Assembly (NCBI RefSeq): GCF_010727125.1
Contig: NZ_AP022564.1
Span: 4,340,001-4,404,000 of the forward strand
Source of the DNA: Mycolicibacter terrae
Lineage (GTDB): Bacteria > Actinomycetota > Actinomycetes > Mycobacteriales > Mycobacteriaceae
DNA: 64,000 nucleotides
Direction: 5' to 3'
The position numbers were made by a program, and so were the translations under genes. This document shows, one piece after another, positions 25,280 to 34,369 of this stretch. How positions within the stretch are numbered: the first letter of the stretch is position 1; each line of letters begins with the position of its first letter. Below the pieces are notes generated by a model, which was not told where the DNA came from, did not search any database, and saw only the letters and a program-made list of their open reading frames with translations.

Positions 25280-25717
25280 TCAAGCGAGGATGGCTGCGAG
25301 GGTGCGCCAGCGGCGGTGCCGGTGGCCGAATAACACCCGGATGAACAGTCGGGTGCCCAATCCCTTGACGCCGTCGTCGGTTTCGATCTCGTCGGTATAG
25401 CGGCAGCGATGCTCGTCGAGGGGAGTGAAGGTGAGGCGGTGGTTCCAGGTGCGCACCGGACCGCCGCGCTCGTTGGTGTAGATCATCAGGTCGTCAAGCT
25501 CTTTGATCTCGATGTGATGAGTCCAGGCCGGCAGGACGCCGAACCACCACAACCGTGCCGACGCGCTGGTTCCCACCTCGAGGCGGTCGGGGGCCCTCAA
25601 CGCGGGCATGGTGAGAAGCGGGGCGAGGACGAACTGCATCAACGCCGGTTTGCGCGCCAGGGCCGCGGCGCGCTGCGCTGAGATCGGCAGCTCGGTGCTG
25701 AGCGCAACGGTGCTCAT
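25280..25717 (-). CDS. SRPBCC-like protein of unknown function
   Basis: A 145-residue protein with the look of the START/SRPBCC fold: early ELPISAQRAAALARKPALMQFVL, a WWFGVLPAWTHHIEIKELDD strand pair, and RYTDEIETDDGVKGLGTRLFIRVLFGHRHRRW at the end. No catalytic residues can be named. It overlaps the upstream TetR gene by 4 bases (ATGA), so the two share a transcript. The gene may serve ligand handling or a small modification in the same regulon. Confidence 0.72.
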   Translation of the reverse strand: MSTVALSTELPISAQRAAALARKPALMQFVLAPLLTMPALRAPDRLEVGTSASARLWWFGVLPAWTHHIEIKELDDLMIYTNERGGPVRTWNHRLTFTPLDEHRCRYTDEIETDDGVKGLGTRLFIRVLFGHRHRRWRTLAAILA

Positions 25718-26292
25718 GACGGCGAGTCCGCCGCCACGCCGCGCTCGAAGATGCGGATGAGCGACGGCACGATGCTGTGGCGCGGCACGGCGCCGTGCGC
25801 CGCTTCACTGCAGGCCTTGACCAGCAGGCCGAACAGCGCGATCCGAATCCATTCCGGGGGCAGCCCGGGATCGAAGGCGCCTTCTTGCTGGCCGCGGCGG
25901 ATGAGGTCGAGGACCCGTGCGGAGTTCGGCAGCTGCTCGGCCGGGATGTCCCGCAGTACCGCAGGGTCGGCGAAGAGGAATACGATCCGATCGCCCTCGG
26001 GGGCCAAAGTGGTGATCACGCGGCGCATCGCATCGACCGCTGGCCCCTCGGCGGTGGCCGCGGCGGTGAGGATGTCGCCGATCACGCGGATCGAATCCAG
26101 GGTGGCCTCGTAGATCAGCCGGTCCCGGTCGGCGAAATAGCGGTGCAGGGTCGAACGCGCGACCTGGGCGGCCGCGGCGATCTCGGGCAGCGTGGCAGTG
26201 CGGTCTCGGGCGAGCACGGATGCCGTGGCCTCGAGGATCGCCGCTCGGGTGCGTGATTGCGCGCCGGTCAGCTCCCGGCAGTCGACGTCCAT
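25714..26292 (-). CDS. TetR/AcrR family transcriptional regulator
   Basis: A 192-residue regulator with helix-turn-helix over residues about 14-60 (RTRAAILEATASVLARDR, EIAAAAQVARSTLHRYFADRDRLIYEATL). It is divergent from the membrane protein-mmpS-mmpL operon and heads an operon with the SRPBCC-like gene. Two tandem 21-base-spaced repeats at 26314-26359 lie in between, the expected place for its operators. By analogy with other mycobacterial TetR-MmpL pairs it probably represses the transporter. Confidence 0.88.
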   Translation of the reverse strand: MDVDCRELTGAQSRTRAAILEATASVLARDRTATLPEIAAAAQVARSTLHRYFADRDRLIYEATLDSIRVIGDILTAAATAEGPAVDAMRRVITTLAPEGDRIVFLFADPAVLRDIPAEQLPNSARVLDLIRRGQQEGAFDPGLPPEWIRIALFGLLVKACSEAAHGAVPRHSIVPSLIRIFERGVAADSPS

Positions 26293-26313
26293 CCCACGAT
26301 GATAGCCCTACAC

Positions 26314-26359
26314 ACGTCCATTTATAGGACATTGACGTCCGATTAATAGACGTATAGTC
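26314..26359. promoter_or_regulatory. tandem operator-like repeats upstream of the mmpS-mmpL operon
   Basis: ACGTCC begins at 26314 and again at 26335, 21 bases (two helical turns) apart. The first copy pairs as GTCC-N7-GGAC and the second as ACGTC-N9-GACGT. Both lie in an AT-rich stretch between the divergent TetR gene and the membrane-protein operon, so two TetR dimers on one DNA face are plausible. Confidence 0.6.
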
Positions 26360-26439
26360 TCCAGCGTCGGATGTTTAAGTCCACTAACGGCTGCGGTCAC
26401 GTACACCGTGGGGGTCACAGGCAGGGGCGGATCTCGGGG

Positions 26440-26907
26440 ATGAATTGGAATGTGTTCGGCACGAACTGGCAGCTGTTCGGCGACCTGGCCGTCCTCGCCT
26501 TCGTGGCGCTGGTGTCGTTCGCGACCGGGGTGTTCCTCTACATCCGGCGATTGCGGAATCGGCCGACCCTGCCGATCAGCGAAGGACTCGGCGCCCGAAA
26601 GGCGGTGCTGACCAAGGTGCGCACGCGTGAGCCGTTGTCCGCCCACGAGCTGGAGTTCGCCACCCGCGTCATCACCGATCAGCGATCTCCGCTGGCCTTC
26701 TGCATTCCCGCCGCGATCTTCTCGCTGGGCTGCTTCTACGTGCTGGGCAGCCTGGAGCAGCTGCACGGCGCCACCCCGTCGCAGCGCACCTTCCTCGGGG
26801 TGATCCCGATGCTCGGCTCGTTCAACGTGACCGCTCAGCTACTGCGGGCGGCGAAGCTGAAGAAGCACCTGCCGGCGGCTGCCGAAGCCGAAGAGGAAAC
26901 CGAATGA
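26440..26907 (+). CDS. small membrane protein preceding mmpS-mmpL
   Basis: A 155-residue protein with an N-terminal hydrophobic segment (about residues 14-36, LAVLAFVALVSFATGVFLYI), a soluble loop with basic and acidic residues, a second hydrophobic segment (about 82-100), and a charged Glu/Ala C-terminus. No family was recognised with certainty. ATG 26440 is favoured because hydrophobic topology begins there; ATG 26371 is in frame upstream. It overlaps mmpS by 4 bases, so it belongs to the transporter operon and may be an accessory subunit. Confidence 0.7.
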   Translation: MNWNVFGTNWQLFGDLAVLAFVALVSFATGVFLYIRRLRNRPTLPISEGLGARKAVLTKVRTREPLSAHELEFATRVITDQRSPLAFCIPAAIFSLGCFYVLGSLEQLHGATPSQRTFLGVIPMLGSFNVTAQLLRAAKLKKHLPAAAEAEEETE

Positions 26908-27347
26908 GTCAGCGTTCGCCGCGCCGGCCGCTGTTGGCGCGCGTCTGGATGCCGCTGGTCGCGCTGATCGCGCTCAGCGTAGGGGCACTGGGCATGTGGA
27001 AGGTTCACCAGATGTCGGCTCCGGGGCCGGTTTTGACGGTCAATCCGCCCCAGGCTCCCGAACAGTTCAACCCGAAGAAGCTCACCTACGAGGTGTTCGG
27101 CTCGGCAGGGGAAGGTGCCTTGCTCTCCTACCTCGACATCGACGGGCACCCGCACACCGTCGAGTTGGACGCCCTGCCCTGGACACATCAGGAGACGACG
27201 ATGCTCACGGTGGTCTCCGGCAGCATCTCGGCGCAGGTGCGCGGCGACTTCGTCGGCTGCCGGATCCTGGTCAATGACGTGGTCCGTGACGAGCACACCA
27301 ACACCCGGGCGAATGCCGACATCACCTGCCGGGTGAAGTCCGCATGA
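26904..27347 (+). CDS. MmpS family protein
   Basis: A 147-residue MmpS-type accessory protein: short basic N-terminus, one membrane helix (about residues 11-32, VWMPLVALIALSVGALGMW), then a periplasmic beta-rich domain with LTYEVFGSAG, LPWTHQETTMLTV and two Cys residues in VGCRIL and ADITCRV that probably form a disulfide. It works with the MmpL transporter encoded next; the ATGA overlap ensures stoichiometric translation. Family members assist export of lipids, siderophores or drugs. Confidence 0.92.
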   Translation: MSQRSPRRPLLARVWMPLVALIALSVGALGMWKVHQMSAPGPVLTVNPPQAPEQFNPKKLTYEVFGSAGEGALLSYLDIDGHPHTVELDALPWTHQETTMLTVVSGSISAQVRGDFVGCRILVNDVVRDEHTNTRANADITCRVKSA

Positions 27348-30178
27348 GCCGGCATCACGCGACCCGCCCGCTCGCGGCCCGGCTGGTCCGCCTGCTGGCG
27401 ATCCCGATCATCATCTTCTGGGCGCTGCTGGCCGTGGTGACGAATACCTTTGTGCCACAGGTGGAGCGGGTGGCAGAAGAACTCGCCGGTCCGATGGTCC
27501 CGACCTATGCGCCCTCGCAGGAGGCGATGCTGGCGATCGGTGAGAAGTTCCAGGAGTCCGACTCGACCAGCATGACGATGCTGGTGCTGGAGGCCGATCA
27601 CCAGCTGGGGGACGCCGACCACCTCTACTACGACGCATTGGTGCGCACGCTGCAGGCCGACACCGACCACGTCCAGTACGTCATGGACACCTGGGGCAAG
27701 CCGATCACCGCGGCCGGCGCCCAGAGCCTCGACGGCAAGGCCGCCTATGTGCTGCTGCGGCTGGCCGGCGACATCGGCCAGCTGCAGGCCAACGAGTCGG
27801 TCGAGGCGGTACGGCACACCGTCGACAGCTCTGACCCGCCGCCCGGCCTGAGTGTCTATGTCAGTGGTGCGGCGCCGCTGGCCGCCGACACCGTGGCGAC
27901 CGCCAACCGGAGCCTCAACAACATCACGATCGCCACGATCTTCCTGATCATCTTCATGCTGCTACTGGTGTATCGGTCCTACGTCACCATGCTGGTGCCG
28001 CTGTTCGGGGTGTTGATCCTGATGCTGGCCGCCAAGGGGGTCATCGCGACCCTCGGGCACTTCGGCTTCATCCAGCTGTCGTCGTTCGCGGTGAACTTGG
28101 TCGTGGCGTTGACCCTGGGCGCCGGAACCGATTACGGCATCTTCCTGATGGGCCGCTACCACGAGGCGCGACTGAACGGCGAAAGCCGCGAGGACGCGTT
28201 CTACACCGCCTACCGCGGGGTGTCGCACGTGATCCTGGGCTCCGGGCTCACCATCGCCGGCGCCGCGTTCTGCCTGAGCTTTGCGCGGCTGAACTACTTC
28301 AACACCATGGGGCCGGCGGTGGCGATCAGCATGGTGCTGACGGTCACCGGGGCGCTGACGCTCGGGCCCGCGGTGCTGAGCGTGGGCAGCCTGATCGGGC
28401 TGTTCGATCCCCGCCAGCAGGTCAAGGCGCGGCTGTATCGCCGGATCGCCACCTCCGTGGTGCGCTGGCCCAAGCCGATCCTGACCGCCAGCGCCGCCGT
28501 GGTGACGGCCGGGGCGGTCTTCGTGCCGACCTATCAGGTCAGCTTCGACGACCGCACCTATCAGCCGCGCGATTCCGCTGCCAATCAGGGATTCGCCGCG
28601 GCAGATCGGCACTTCGCCAGGAGCAAGCTGTTCTCCGAGATGCTGATGGTCGAGTCGGATCACGACATGCGCAACTCGGCAGACTTCGTCTCGCTGGACC
28701 GGGTGGCCAAAGCTCTGATCCGGCTGCCCGGTGTCGCGATGGTGCAGAGCATCACCAGGCCCATGGGCCGCGCGCTGGAACACGCGTCGCTGCCCTACCT
28801 GTTCACCGTGCAGGGCAGCGCCAACGGCCAGCAGTTGCCGTTCACCCGGGAGCAGAACGCCAACACCGACCAGCAGGCGCAGATCATGGGGCACACCGTC
28901 GAGGTGCTGCAGACCACCATCGCGCTGACCCAGAAGCTGGCCGACGAGATGCATTCCACGGTCCTCACGATGGAACAGATGCAGGCACTCACCGAACAGA
29001 TGGATGAGAACATCTCGAATCTGGACGACTTCATGAGGCCGATCCGCAGCTATTTCTATTGGGAGCCACACTGTTACGACATCCCGGTCTGCTGGGCGTT
29101 CCGATCGCTGTGGGAGATGATGGACAGCGTCGACAAACTGGCAGAGAACATTAAAGACGCGGTGTCGTCCCTGGAGGTGGTCGACACCCTGCTGCCGCAG
29201 ATGGTCACCCAGCTCAACATCATGGCCGAGGACCAGATCGCCCTGCGGGCGCTGATCGTGAACACCTACGGCCCCAGCAGTATTCAGGCCAGCAACACCG
29301 ACCAGACCTTCGACGACATGATCAACGTCGGCAATGACTTCGACGCCTCCCGCAGCGATGACTTCTTCTATATACCGCGGCCGGCGTTCGACAACGAAGA
29401 CATCAAGACCGGGATGCAGCTGATGATGTCCCCGGACGGCAAGGCCGCCCGATTCATCGTCACCCATGAGGGCAACGCGATGGGGCCCGAGGGCATCGAG
29501 CATGTCGAGAGGTTCCCCGACGCGATCAAGATCGCGTTGAAGGAGACCTCACTGGCCGGGGCGAAGATCTACATCGGCGGCTCCGGCTCGAACAACTCCG
29601 ACATCGCGCAGTATGCCCGGTCGGATCTGCTGATCGCCGCGATCGCGGCCTTCGTGCTGATTTTCCTGATCATGCTGGTCATCACCCGAAGCCTGGTGGC
29701 GGCGTTGGTGATTCCCGGCACTGTGGCGTTCTCCTACGCTGGGGCGTTCGGGTTGTCGGTGCTGATCTGGCAGCATCTGATCGGCCTGCACCTGCATTGG
29801 CTGATTCTGCCGCTGACGTTCATCATCCTGGTGGCGGTCGGCTCGGACTACAACCTGCTGCTGATCGCCCGGCTCAAAGAGGAACTCGGCGCCGGGTTGA
29901 ATACCGGCCTGATCCGGGCACTGGGTAGCACCGGCGGCGTGGTGACGTCGGCGGGCCTGGTGTTCGCGTTCACCATGCTGGCCATGCTCACCAGCGATCT
30001 GCGGACCATTGGCCAGCTGGGTTCCACGGTGTGCATCGGACTGCTGCTGGACACCTTGATCGTGCGGTCGTTCATTGTGCCCTGCCTGGTGCGGATCTAC
30101 GGGCCGTGGTTCTGGTGGCCGACGATCGTGCGTCAGCGGCCGCTGCGAGCCGTTCCAGCCCGACGTAGCACGAACTGA
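27344..30178 (+). CDS. MmpL family RND transporter
   Basis: A 944-residue RND transporter with the twelve-helix MmpL pattern: first helix near residues 15-38, a periplasmic loop, helices 2-6, GAGTDYGIFLMGRYHEAR (the MmpL signature with the proton-relay Asp-Tyr pair), a second large loop, and a final helix bundle with VAVGSDYNLLLIARLKEE. It is energised by proton motive force and exports a lipid, glycolipid or small molecule from the inner membrane. The pairing with mmpS and a divergent TetR is like mmpS5/mmpL5-type efflux loci. Its 3' end overlaps the converging oxidoreductase gene by 107 bases. Confidence 0.93.
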   Translation: MSRHHATRPLAARLVRLLAIPIIIFWALLAVVTNTFVPQVERVAEELAGPMVPTYAPSQEAMLAIGEKFQESDSTSMTMLVLEADHQLGDADHLYYDALVRTLQADTDHVQYVMDTWGKPITAAGAQSLDGKAAYVLLRLAGDIGQLQANESVEAVRHTVDSSDPPPGLSVYVSGAAPLAADTVATANRSLNNITIATIFLIIFMLLLVYRSYVTMLVPLFGVLILMLAAKGVIATLGHFGFIQLSSFAVNLVVALTLGAGTDYGIFLMGRYHEARLNGESREDAFYTAYRGVSHVILGSGLTIAGAAFCLSFARLNYFNTMGPAVAISMVLTVTGALTLGPAVLSVGSLIGLFDPRQQVKARLYRRIATSVVRWPKPILTASAAVVTAGAVFVPTYQVSFDDRTYQPRDSAANQGFAAADRHFARSKLFSEMLMVESDHDMRNSADFVSLDRVAKALIRLPGVAMVQSITRPMGRALEHASLPYLFTVQGSANGQQLPFTREQNANTDQQAQIMGHTVEVLQTTIALTQKLADEMHSTVLTMEQMQALTEQMDENISNLDDFMRPIRSYFYWEPHCYDIPVCWAFRSLWEMMDSVDKLAENIKDAVSSLEVVDTLLPQMVTQLNIMAEDQIALRALIVNTYGPSSIQASNTDQTFDDMINVGNDFDASRSDDFFYIPRPAFDNEDIKTGMQLMMSPDGKAARFIVTHEGNAMGPEGIEHVERFPDAIKIALKETSLAGAKIYIGGSGSNNSDIAQYARSDLLIAAIAAFVLIFLIMLVITRSLVAALVIPGTVAFSYAGAFGLSVLIWQHLIGLHLHWLILPLTFIILVAVGSDYNLLLIARLKEELGAGLNTGLIRALGSTGGVVTSAGLVFAFTMLAMLTSDLRTIGQLGSTVCIGLLLDTLIVRSFIVPCLVRIYGPWFWWPTIVRQRPLRAVPARRSTN

Positions 30179-32321
30179 GCGGCGACGTCTGCGACAGCGG
30201 ATCGAGGCTCGCGCCGTCGACCAGCAGATTACGGTTGACGCCGAACGACTCCGATGCCCGGCCACCCCGCGGGTCGAAGATCCGCGAGCCCCAGCCGTGG
30301 TCGATGATCACCAGGCCGCGCCGCGGTCGGTCGGACAGCGTCGCCATCAGTTCGACCGCACCGACCGAGGAGAACACCCGCACCCGGTCACCCTCGCCGA
30401 TGCCGACGGCGGCGGCGTCCTCGGCGTTGATCAGGACGTCGTTGCGTTTACCGGAGCGGTGCAGTCCGGGCAGCTCGTTGAGCCAGGAGTTCATCGAATG
30501 CCGATTGCGCCGATTCCCCAGCTGGAACGGGAAGCCCTCCGGTGCGGAGGAATTCGGCTCGGCAAGCAATTCCCGTGCCCGCGCCAGGAACTCGGGCGGC
30601 GCCGCGTGCACCATTTTGTCGTCAGTCCGCAACGCGTCCTTGAAGTGGCCGAATTCCCGCGGACCCAGCACGATTCCGTGCGGGTGGGCCATCAGGTCAC
30701 GCCAGGTAATCCTGCGGCCGTTGACCTTCCGCGACATCCGTACGATAAGGCGGTCGAGCCAGTGCGGACCGAACGCCAGCGCGGGTCGACCCGTCACCGC
30801 CGCCACCCGCCGTGTCGCCTTGATGAACCCGTTGAGCCCCTTGGCCCCGAACAGTGGTCTACCCATCGCGATCGCGAGGTCGACGAAGATCTCCCACTCC
30901 TGCCGGACATCGGGCGGCGGCTCGATGACCTTCGCGCCGTACTGGACGAACGGTTGGTCGTGCATATTGCTGGTGAACGCCAGCAGGTCGTTGCGCTCGA
31001 GCCAGTGCACCGCGGGCAGCAGCCAGTGCGCGTGCCGGTGACTCTCGCGCTGTACGAGGTCGATCACGACCAGCAGGTCCAGTTGGGCGAGCGCCTTGTC
31101 GAGTTTGGCCCCGTCCGGGCCCGACACCACCGGGTTGCCGCAGTTGATCAGCATTGCTTTGATCTGCCCGCGGCCCGGTGTGGTGATCTCGTCGGGCAAT
31201 TCCGCCAACGCATGCGCTCCGGCCACCATCTCGCGTCCTGCCAGCCGGCTGACGTGAGGCTTCGTCTTGGCCAGTTCGGCCAGTTTCAGTGCGTCGAAAT
31301 AGCCGGGTTCGAAGCGACGCCCGCCCGGGCGGTCCATCCGGCCGGTGATCACGTTGAGCACCTGGCCGAGCCATTCGCCCACGGCGCCCGCCGCGTGTTG
31401 TGAGACTCCGGTGCGCGTGACCACCATCGCGCCGGCGGCGGCGGCGAAATCCCGCGCGGTGCGCTCGATCAGGTCCCGGTCGATCCCGCACCGGTCAGCC
31501 AAGTCATCCAGATCCGCACCGGCCACCAGCCGACGCAGCTCCGCGACACCGGTCGCCAGCTCCGCGCAGTCGCGCCGGTGCTCGCGACCCTCGTCGAGGA
31601 TCACCTTCACCATCGCCAGCAGCAGCGCCCAGTCCTGACCCGGCCGCACCGCCAGGTGAACGTCGGCCTTCTCCGCGGACTCCGTGCGAAACGGATCGAC
31701 CACCACGATGGTGGCGCCGCCCTGTTGGCGGGTCAGCGCGCGGCGCCAGCCGTCGGGAACCGTCTCCAGCCAGTTCCAGCCGCTCACCGCTGGATTGGTG
31801 CCGACCAGCAGGAAGTAGTCGCAGTTGTCGACGTCGGAGACCGGCACCATCAGTGCCGATCCGTACATCGCCTCGGCCACCACATGCAGCGCGTTCTGAT
31901 CGACGGAGCCGACGGCGTAGCGGCTGCGGGTGCCGACGGCGTCCATCCAGGCGTTCATGAACACCACGTTCGACGACGAGTGCCCGGACGGGTTGCCGTA
32001 GTAGGTGCCGATCGTGTCGGGCCCGCCCGCGTCGAGCAGCGCGTTCATCCGCGCGGCGATGTCGCGGATCGCCACGTCCCAGGTCTCCTCGACGTAGGCG
32101 TCGCCCACCCGCCGCATCGGCCGCAGGATCCGGCGCGGATGTTCTACCAGCTCATTGGCGGTGCGGCCCTTGGCGCAGAAGTCGTGCCAGCTGTGCGGAT
32201 TGTGCTTGTCGGCGGAGATCTTGCGGACCTGGTTATCCTCGACCGTCACCTCCAAGCCGCAGGAGGCCAAGCAGTACCTGCAGAAGGTGTGCACCGTCCG
32301 CGAAGACGGGGTTGCTGCCAT
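30072..32321 (-). CDS. molybdopterin-dependent oxidoreductase (bis-MGD type)
   Basis: A 749-residue member of the DMSO reductase/formate dehydrogenase superfamily. The N-terminal cluster FCRYCLASCG plus FCAKG about 30 residues later supplies four Cys for a 4Fe-4S centre. Downstream are the bis-MGD-binding regions (TYYGNPSGHSS, LLVGTNPAVSGWNW, LINCGNPVVSGPDG) and the C-terminal dinucleotide domain (NRHSMNSWLNELPGL). The substrate and the Mo ligand identity are not evident. There is no signal peptide. The last roughly 35 codons read antisense into mmpL and look unlike the family, so the natural stop may be lost. Confidence 0.86.
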   Translation of the reverse strand: MAATPSSRTVHTFCRYCLASCGLEVTVEDNQVRKISADKHNPHSWHDFCAKGRTANELVEHPRRILRPMRRVGDAYVEETWDVAIRDIAARMNALLDAGGPDTIGTYYGNPSGHSSSNVVFMNAWMDAVGTRSRYAVGSVDQNALHVVAEAMYGSALMVPVSDVDNCDYFLLVGTNPAVSGWNWLETVPDGWRRALTRQQGGATIVVVDPFRTESAEKADVHLAVRPGQDWALLLAMVKVILDEGREHRRDCAELATGVAELRRLVAGADLDDLADRCGIDRDLIERTARDFAAAAGAMVVTRTGVSQHAAGAVGEWLGQVLNVITGRMDRPGGRRFEPGYFDALKLAELAKTKPHVSRLAGREMVAGAHALAELPDEITTPGRGQIKAMLINCGNPVVSGPDGAKLDKALAQLDLLVVIDLVQRESHRHAHWLLPAVHWLERNDLLAFTSNMHDQPFVQYGAKVIEPPPDVRQEWEIFVDLAIAMGRPLFGAKGLNGFIKATRRVAAVTGRPALAFGPHWLDRLIVRMSRKVNGRRITWRDLMAHPHGIVLGPREFGHFKDALRTDDKMVHAAPPEFLARARELLAEPNSSAPEGFPFQLGNRRNRHSMNSWLNELPGLHRSGKRNDVLINAEDAAAVGIGEGDRVRVFSSVGAVELMATLSDRPRRGLVIIDHGWGSRIFDPRGGRASESFGVNRNLLVDGASLDPLSQTSPLSSCYVGLERLAAAADARSSATRTTARRSAPGRAQ

Positions 32322-32413
32322 GCCGCCATGGTGCCCGAGCACCGGGCGCGTGTCCGTCAAATACGAATGAGCACAGTGCTTATCATGCGCAGCACTTCGG
32401 CCCGAGACGCCTT

Positions 32414-33193
32414 TCACGCATTGCGGATCGTGAGTCCGCCGTCGGCGACGAGAATCGCTCCGGTGATATACGAGGCGGCCGGTAACAGCAGCGACAGCGT
32501 CGCATGCGCGACCTCTTCGGGCTCCCCGTAACGGCGCAGCGCTGTGCGCCGGCGAGCGAAGACCGCCTTCTGTTCGTCCGGGATGGCGGCGGTCATGCCG
32601 GTGTTGATCGGGCCCGGGCACACACAGTTGACGGTCACCCCGGTCGGGCCGAGTTCCACCGCAAGCGACCGCGTCAGACCGATCACGCCGTGTTTCGCGA
32701 CCGTGTACGGCGCGATTCCGGCGGTAGCGCCAAGACCCTCGGTGGACGCCACGTTGACGATCCGTCCGGCGCCCTCCCGGCGCAGATCAGGCAGCGCGGC
32801 GCGGACGAACCGGGCGTAGGTGGTCAGGTTGATCGCCATCGTGGTGGCCCACACGCCCTCGAAGTCGTCGCTGTCCACCGGCGCGGGGAGGCTCACCCCG
32901 GCGTTGTTGACCAGACCGTCGATGGCGCCCAGAGACTCACGAATCTCGCCGAGGACAGCTGCGGGGCCCTCGGCCGTGCCGACGTCTGCGACCACGGCGT
33001 GGAACCGGGCGCCGGCGTCGCGGAGCTCGTCGGCCACCCGCGCCAGCCCGTCGGCGGCACGGTCGACGACACCGACCACCGCGCCCTCATCGGCGAGCAG
33101 GTGGGCGGTTGCCCTGCCCATGCCGCTGGCGGCCCCGGTCACCACGACCACCTTGTCCGCAACCGAACGGCTCAACGACGTCAAACGAGGCAT
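32414..33193 (-). CDS. SDR family NAD(P)-dependent oxidoreductase
   Basis: A 259-residue FabG-type short-chain dehydrogenase: TGAASGMGRATA cofactor motif near residue 19, VNNAG near 93, catalytic Ser in NVASTEGLG and YTVAK near 162, with a closing ITGAILVADGGLTI. It sits 36 bases after an epoxide hydrolase gene on the same strand, with TetR first in the row, suggesting a TetR-epoxide hydrolase-SDR operon. Oxidation of a diol or alcohol product of the hydrolase is a reasonable inference. Confidence 0.9.
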   Translation of the reverse strand: MPRLTSLSRSVADKVVVVTGAASGMGRATAHLLADEGAVVGVVDRAADGLARVADELRDAGARFHAVVADVGTAEGPAAVLGEIRESLGAIDGLVNNAGVSLPAPVDSDDFEGVWATTMAINLTTYARFVRAALPDLRREGAGRIVNVASTEGLGATAGIAPYTVAKHGVIGLTRSLAVELGPTGVTVNCVCPGPINTGMTAAIPDEQKAVFARRRTALRRYGEPEEVAHATLSLLLPAASYITGAILVADGGLTIRNA

Positions 33194-33229
33194 AGGGCAT
33201 CAAACCACTCCCCGGAGCTCGGCGCTCGG

Positions 33230-34369
33230 TTAAAACACCTGCCGTTCCAGGAGCACATCGGCGAACGCCGCCAGGTCGGCGGCGAAGATCGCGGGCTGTT
33301 CGAACGCGGCGAAGTGCCCACCACGATCTGCGACGCTGTAGTGGACCAGGTTGTAGCGATGCGCGGCCCAGGCCCGCGGTGTCTGCAGGATCTCGTAGGG
33401 GTACACCGCGTATCCGGTGGGCACCTCGACTCGGCCGGCCCACTTGCTCAGCGCACCGTTGCCGGCGCGGGCGGATTCGCAGTACAGCCGCGCCGCCGAG
33501 GTAGCGGTCGCGGTCAGCCAGTAGAACATCAGGTTGTCGATGAGCCGATCGGTGCTGATCGGTATCCCATCCCGGGTGTCGCACCAGGCGTGAAATTTCT
33601 CCAGAATCCAGCCGGCCAGGCCCACCGGCGAGTCGTCGAGGCCGAACCCCAGCGAATGCGGGCGAGTGGATTGCTGATTCAGGTAGGCCATGCCGTCGGT
33701 CATCCGTTGTGCTGCGGCAACAATCGCGGCCTGTTCGGTCTCGGTCATCGCGGCCAGCAGCTCCGGGTCGTTGTGATCGGGTGACGCGAAAAGCATGTTC
33801 GTGTGGATGGCGGCGACCCGGTCGGAGTAGTGCTCGCCGAGGTGGCGGGTGACGATGGCGCCCCAGTCGCCGCCTTGGGCGACATAGCGGTGGTAGCCCA
33901 GTTGCGCCATCACGTCGGCGACCGCAGCCGCCACCGCTGCGGAGTCGACCCCGCGCTGTCGGGTGGGCCCGGAGAATCCGTATCCGGGCATCGAGACGGC
34001 CACAACGTGGAATCGTCGACGCAGCAGCGGAATTACGTCGAGAAACTCGACGATCGAGCCAGGCCAGCCGTGGGTCAGCACCAGCGGGATGGCGTTCGAA
34101 TCCTCCGATCGGGCATGCAGGAAATGCACCCGCTGCCCGGCGGCCTCGGTGACGAAGGAGCCGACCGCGTTGACCTCGGATTCGACCCGGCGCCAGTCGT
34201 AGTGATGCAGCCAGTGGTCGACCACAGACTTGAGGAATCCCTGGTCGGTGCCGTAATCCCAGTTCGCTCCATCGATCTCGGTCGGCCAGCGAGCCCCGGC
34301 GAGCCGACGGCGCAGGTCATCGAGCTCGGCATCGTCGACGGCGAGCAGCAATGGTTCAGGATGGGTCAC
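33230..34369 (-). CDS. epoxide hydrolase with EHN N-terminal domain
   Basis: A 379-residue alpha/beta hydrolase of the microsomal epoxide hydrolase type. The N-terminal EHN domain spans about residues 10-95 (LDDLRRRLAGARWP, HWLHHYDWRRVESEVNAVG). HGWPGS at 100-105 is the oxyanion motif, Asp168 in GGDWGA the nucleophile, and His in RGGHFAAFEQP near 353 the base. It converts epoxides to diols through an ester intermediate. GTG 34369 overlaps the TetR stop by 14 bases, indicating coupled expression. Confidence 0.9.
   Translation of the reverse strand: MTHPEPLLLAVDDAELDDLRRRLAGARWPTEIDGANWDYGTDQGFLKSVVDHWLHHYDWRRVESEVNAVGSFVTEAAGQRVHFLHARSEDSNAIPLVLTHGWPGSIVEFLDVIPLLRRRFHVVAVSMPGYGFSGPTRQRGVDSAAVAAAVADVMAQLGYHRYVAQGGDWGAIVTRHLGEHYSDRVAAIHTNMLFASPDHNDPELLAAMTETEQAAIVAAAQRMTDGMAYLNQQSTRPHSLGFGLDDSPVGLAGWILEKFHAWCDTRDGIPISTDRLIDNLMFYWLTATATSAARLYCESARAGNGALSKWAGRVEVPTGYAVYPYEILQTPRAWAAHRYNLVHYSVADRGGHFAAFEQPAIFAADLAAFADVLLERQVF

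Noticed and set aside
27962..29503. A 513-codon frame on the minus strand opposite the first mmpL
   Set aside because: Same shadow effect: antisense to conserved transporter sequence, no start signal, Gly/His/Asp-rich with no domain.
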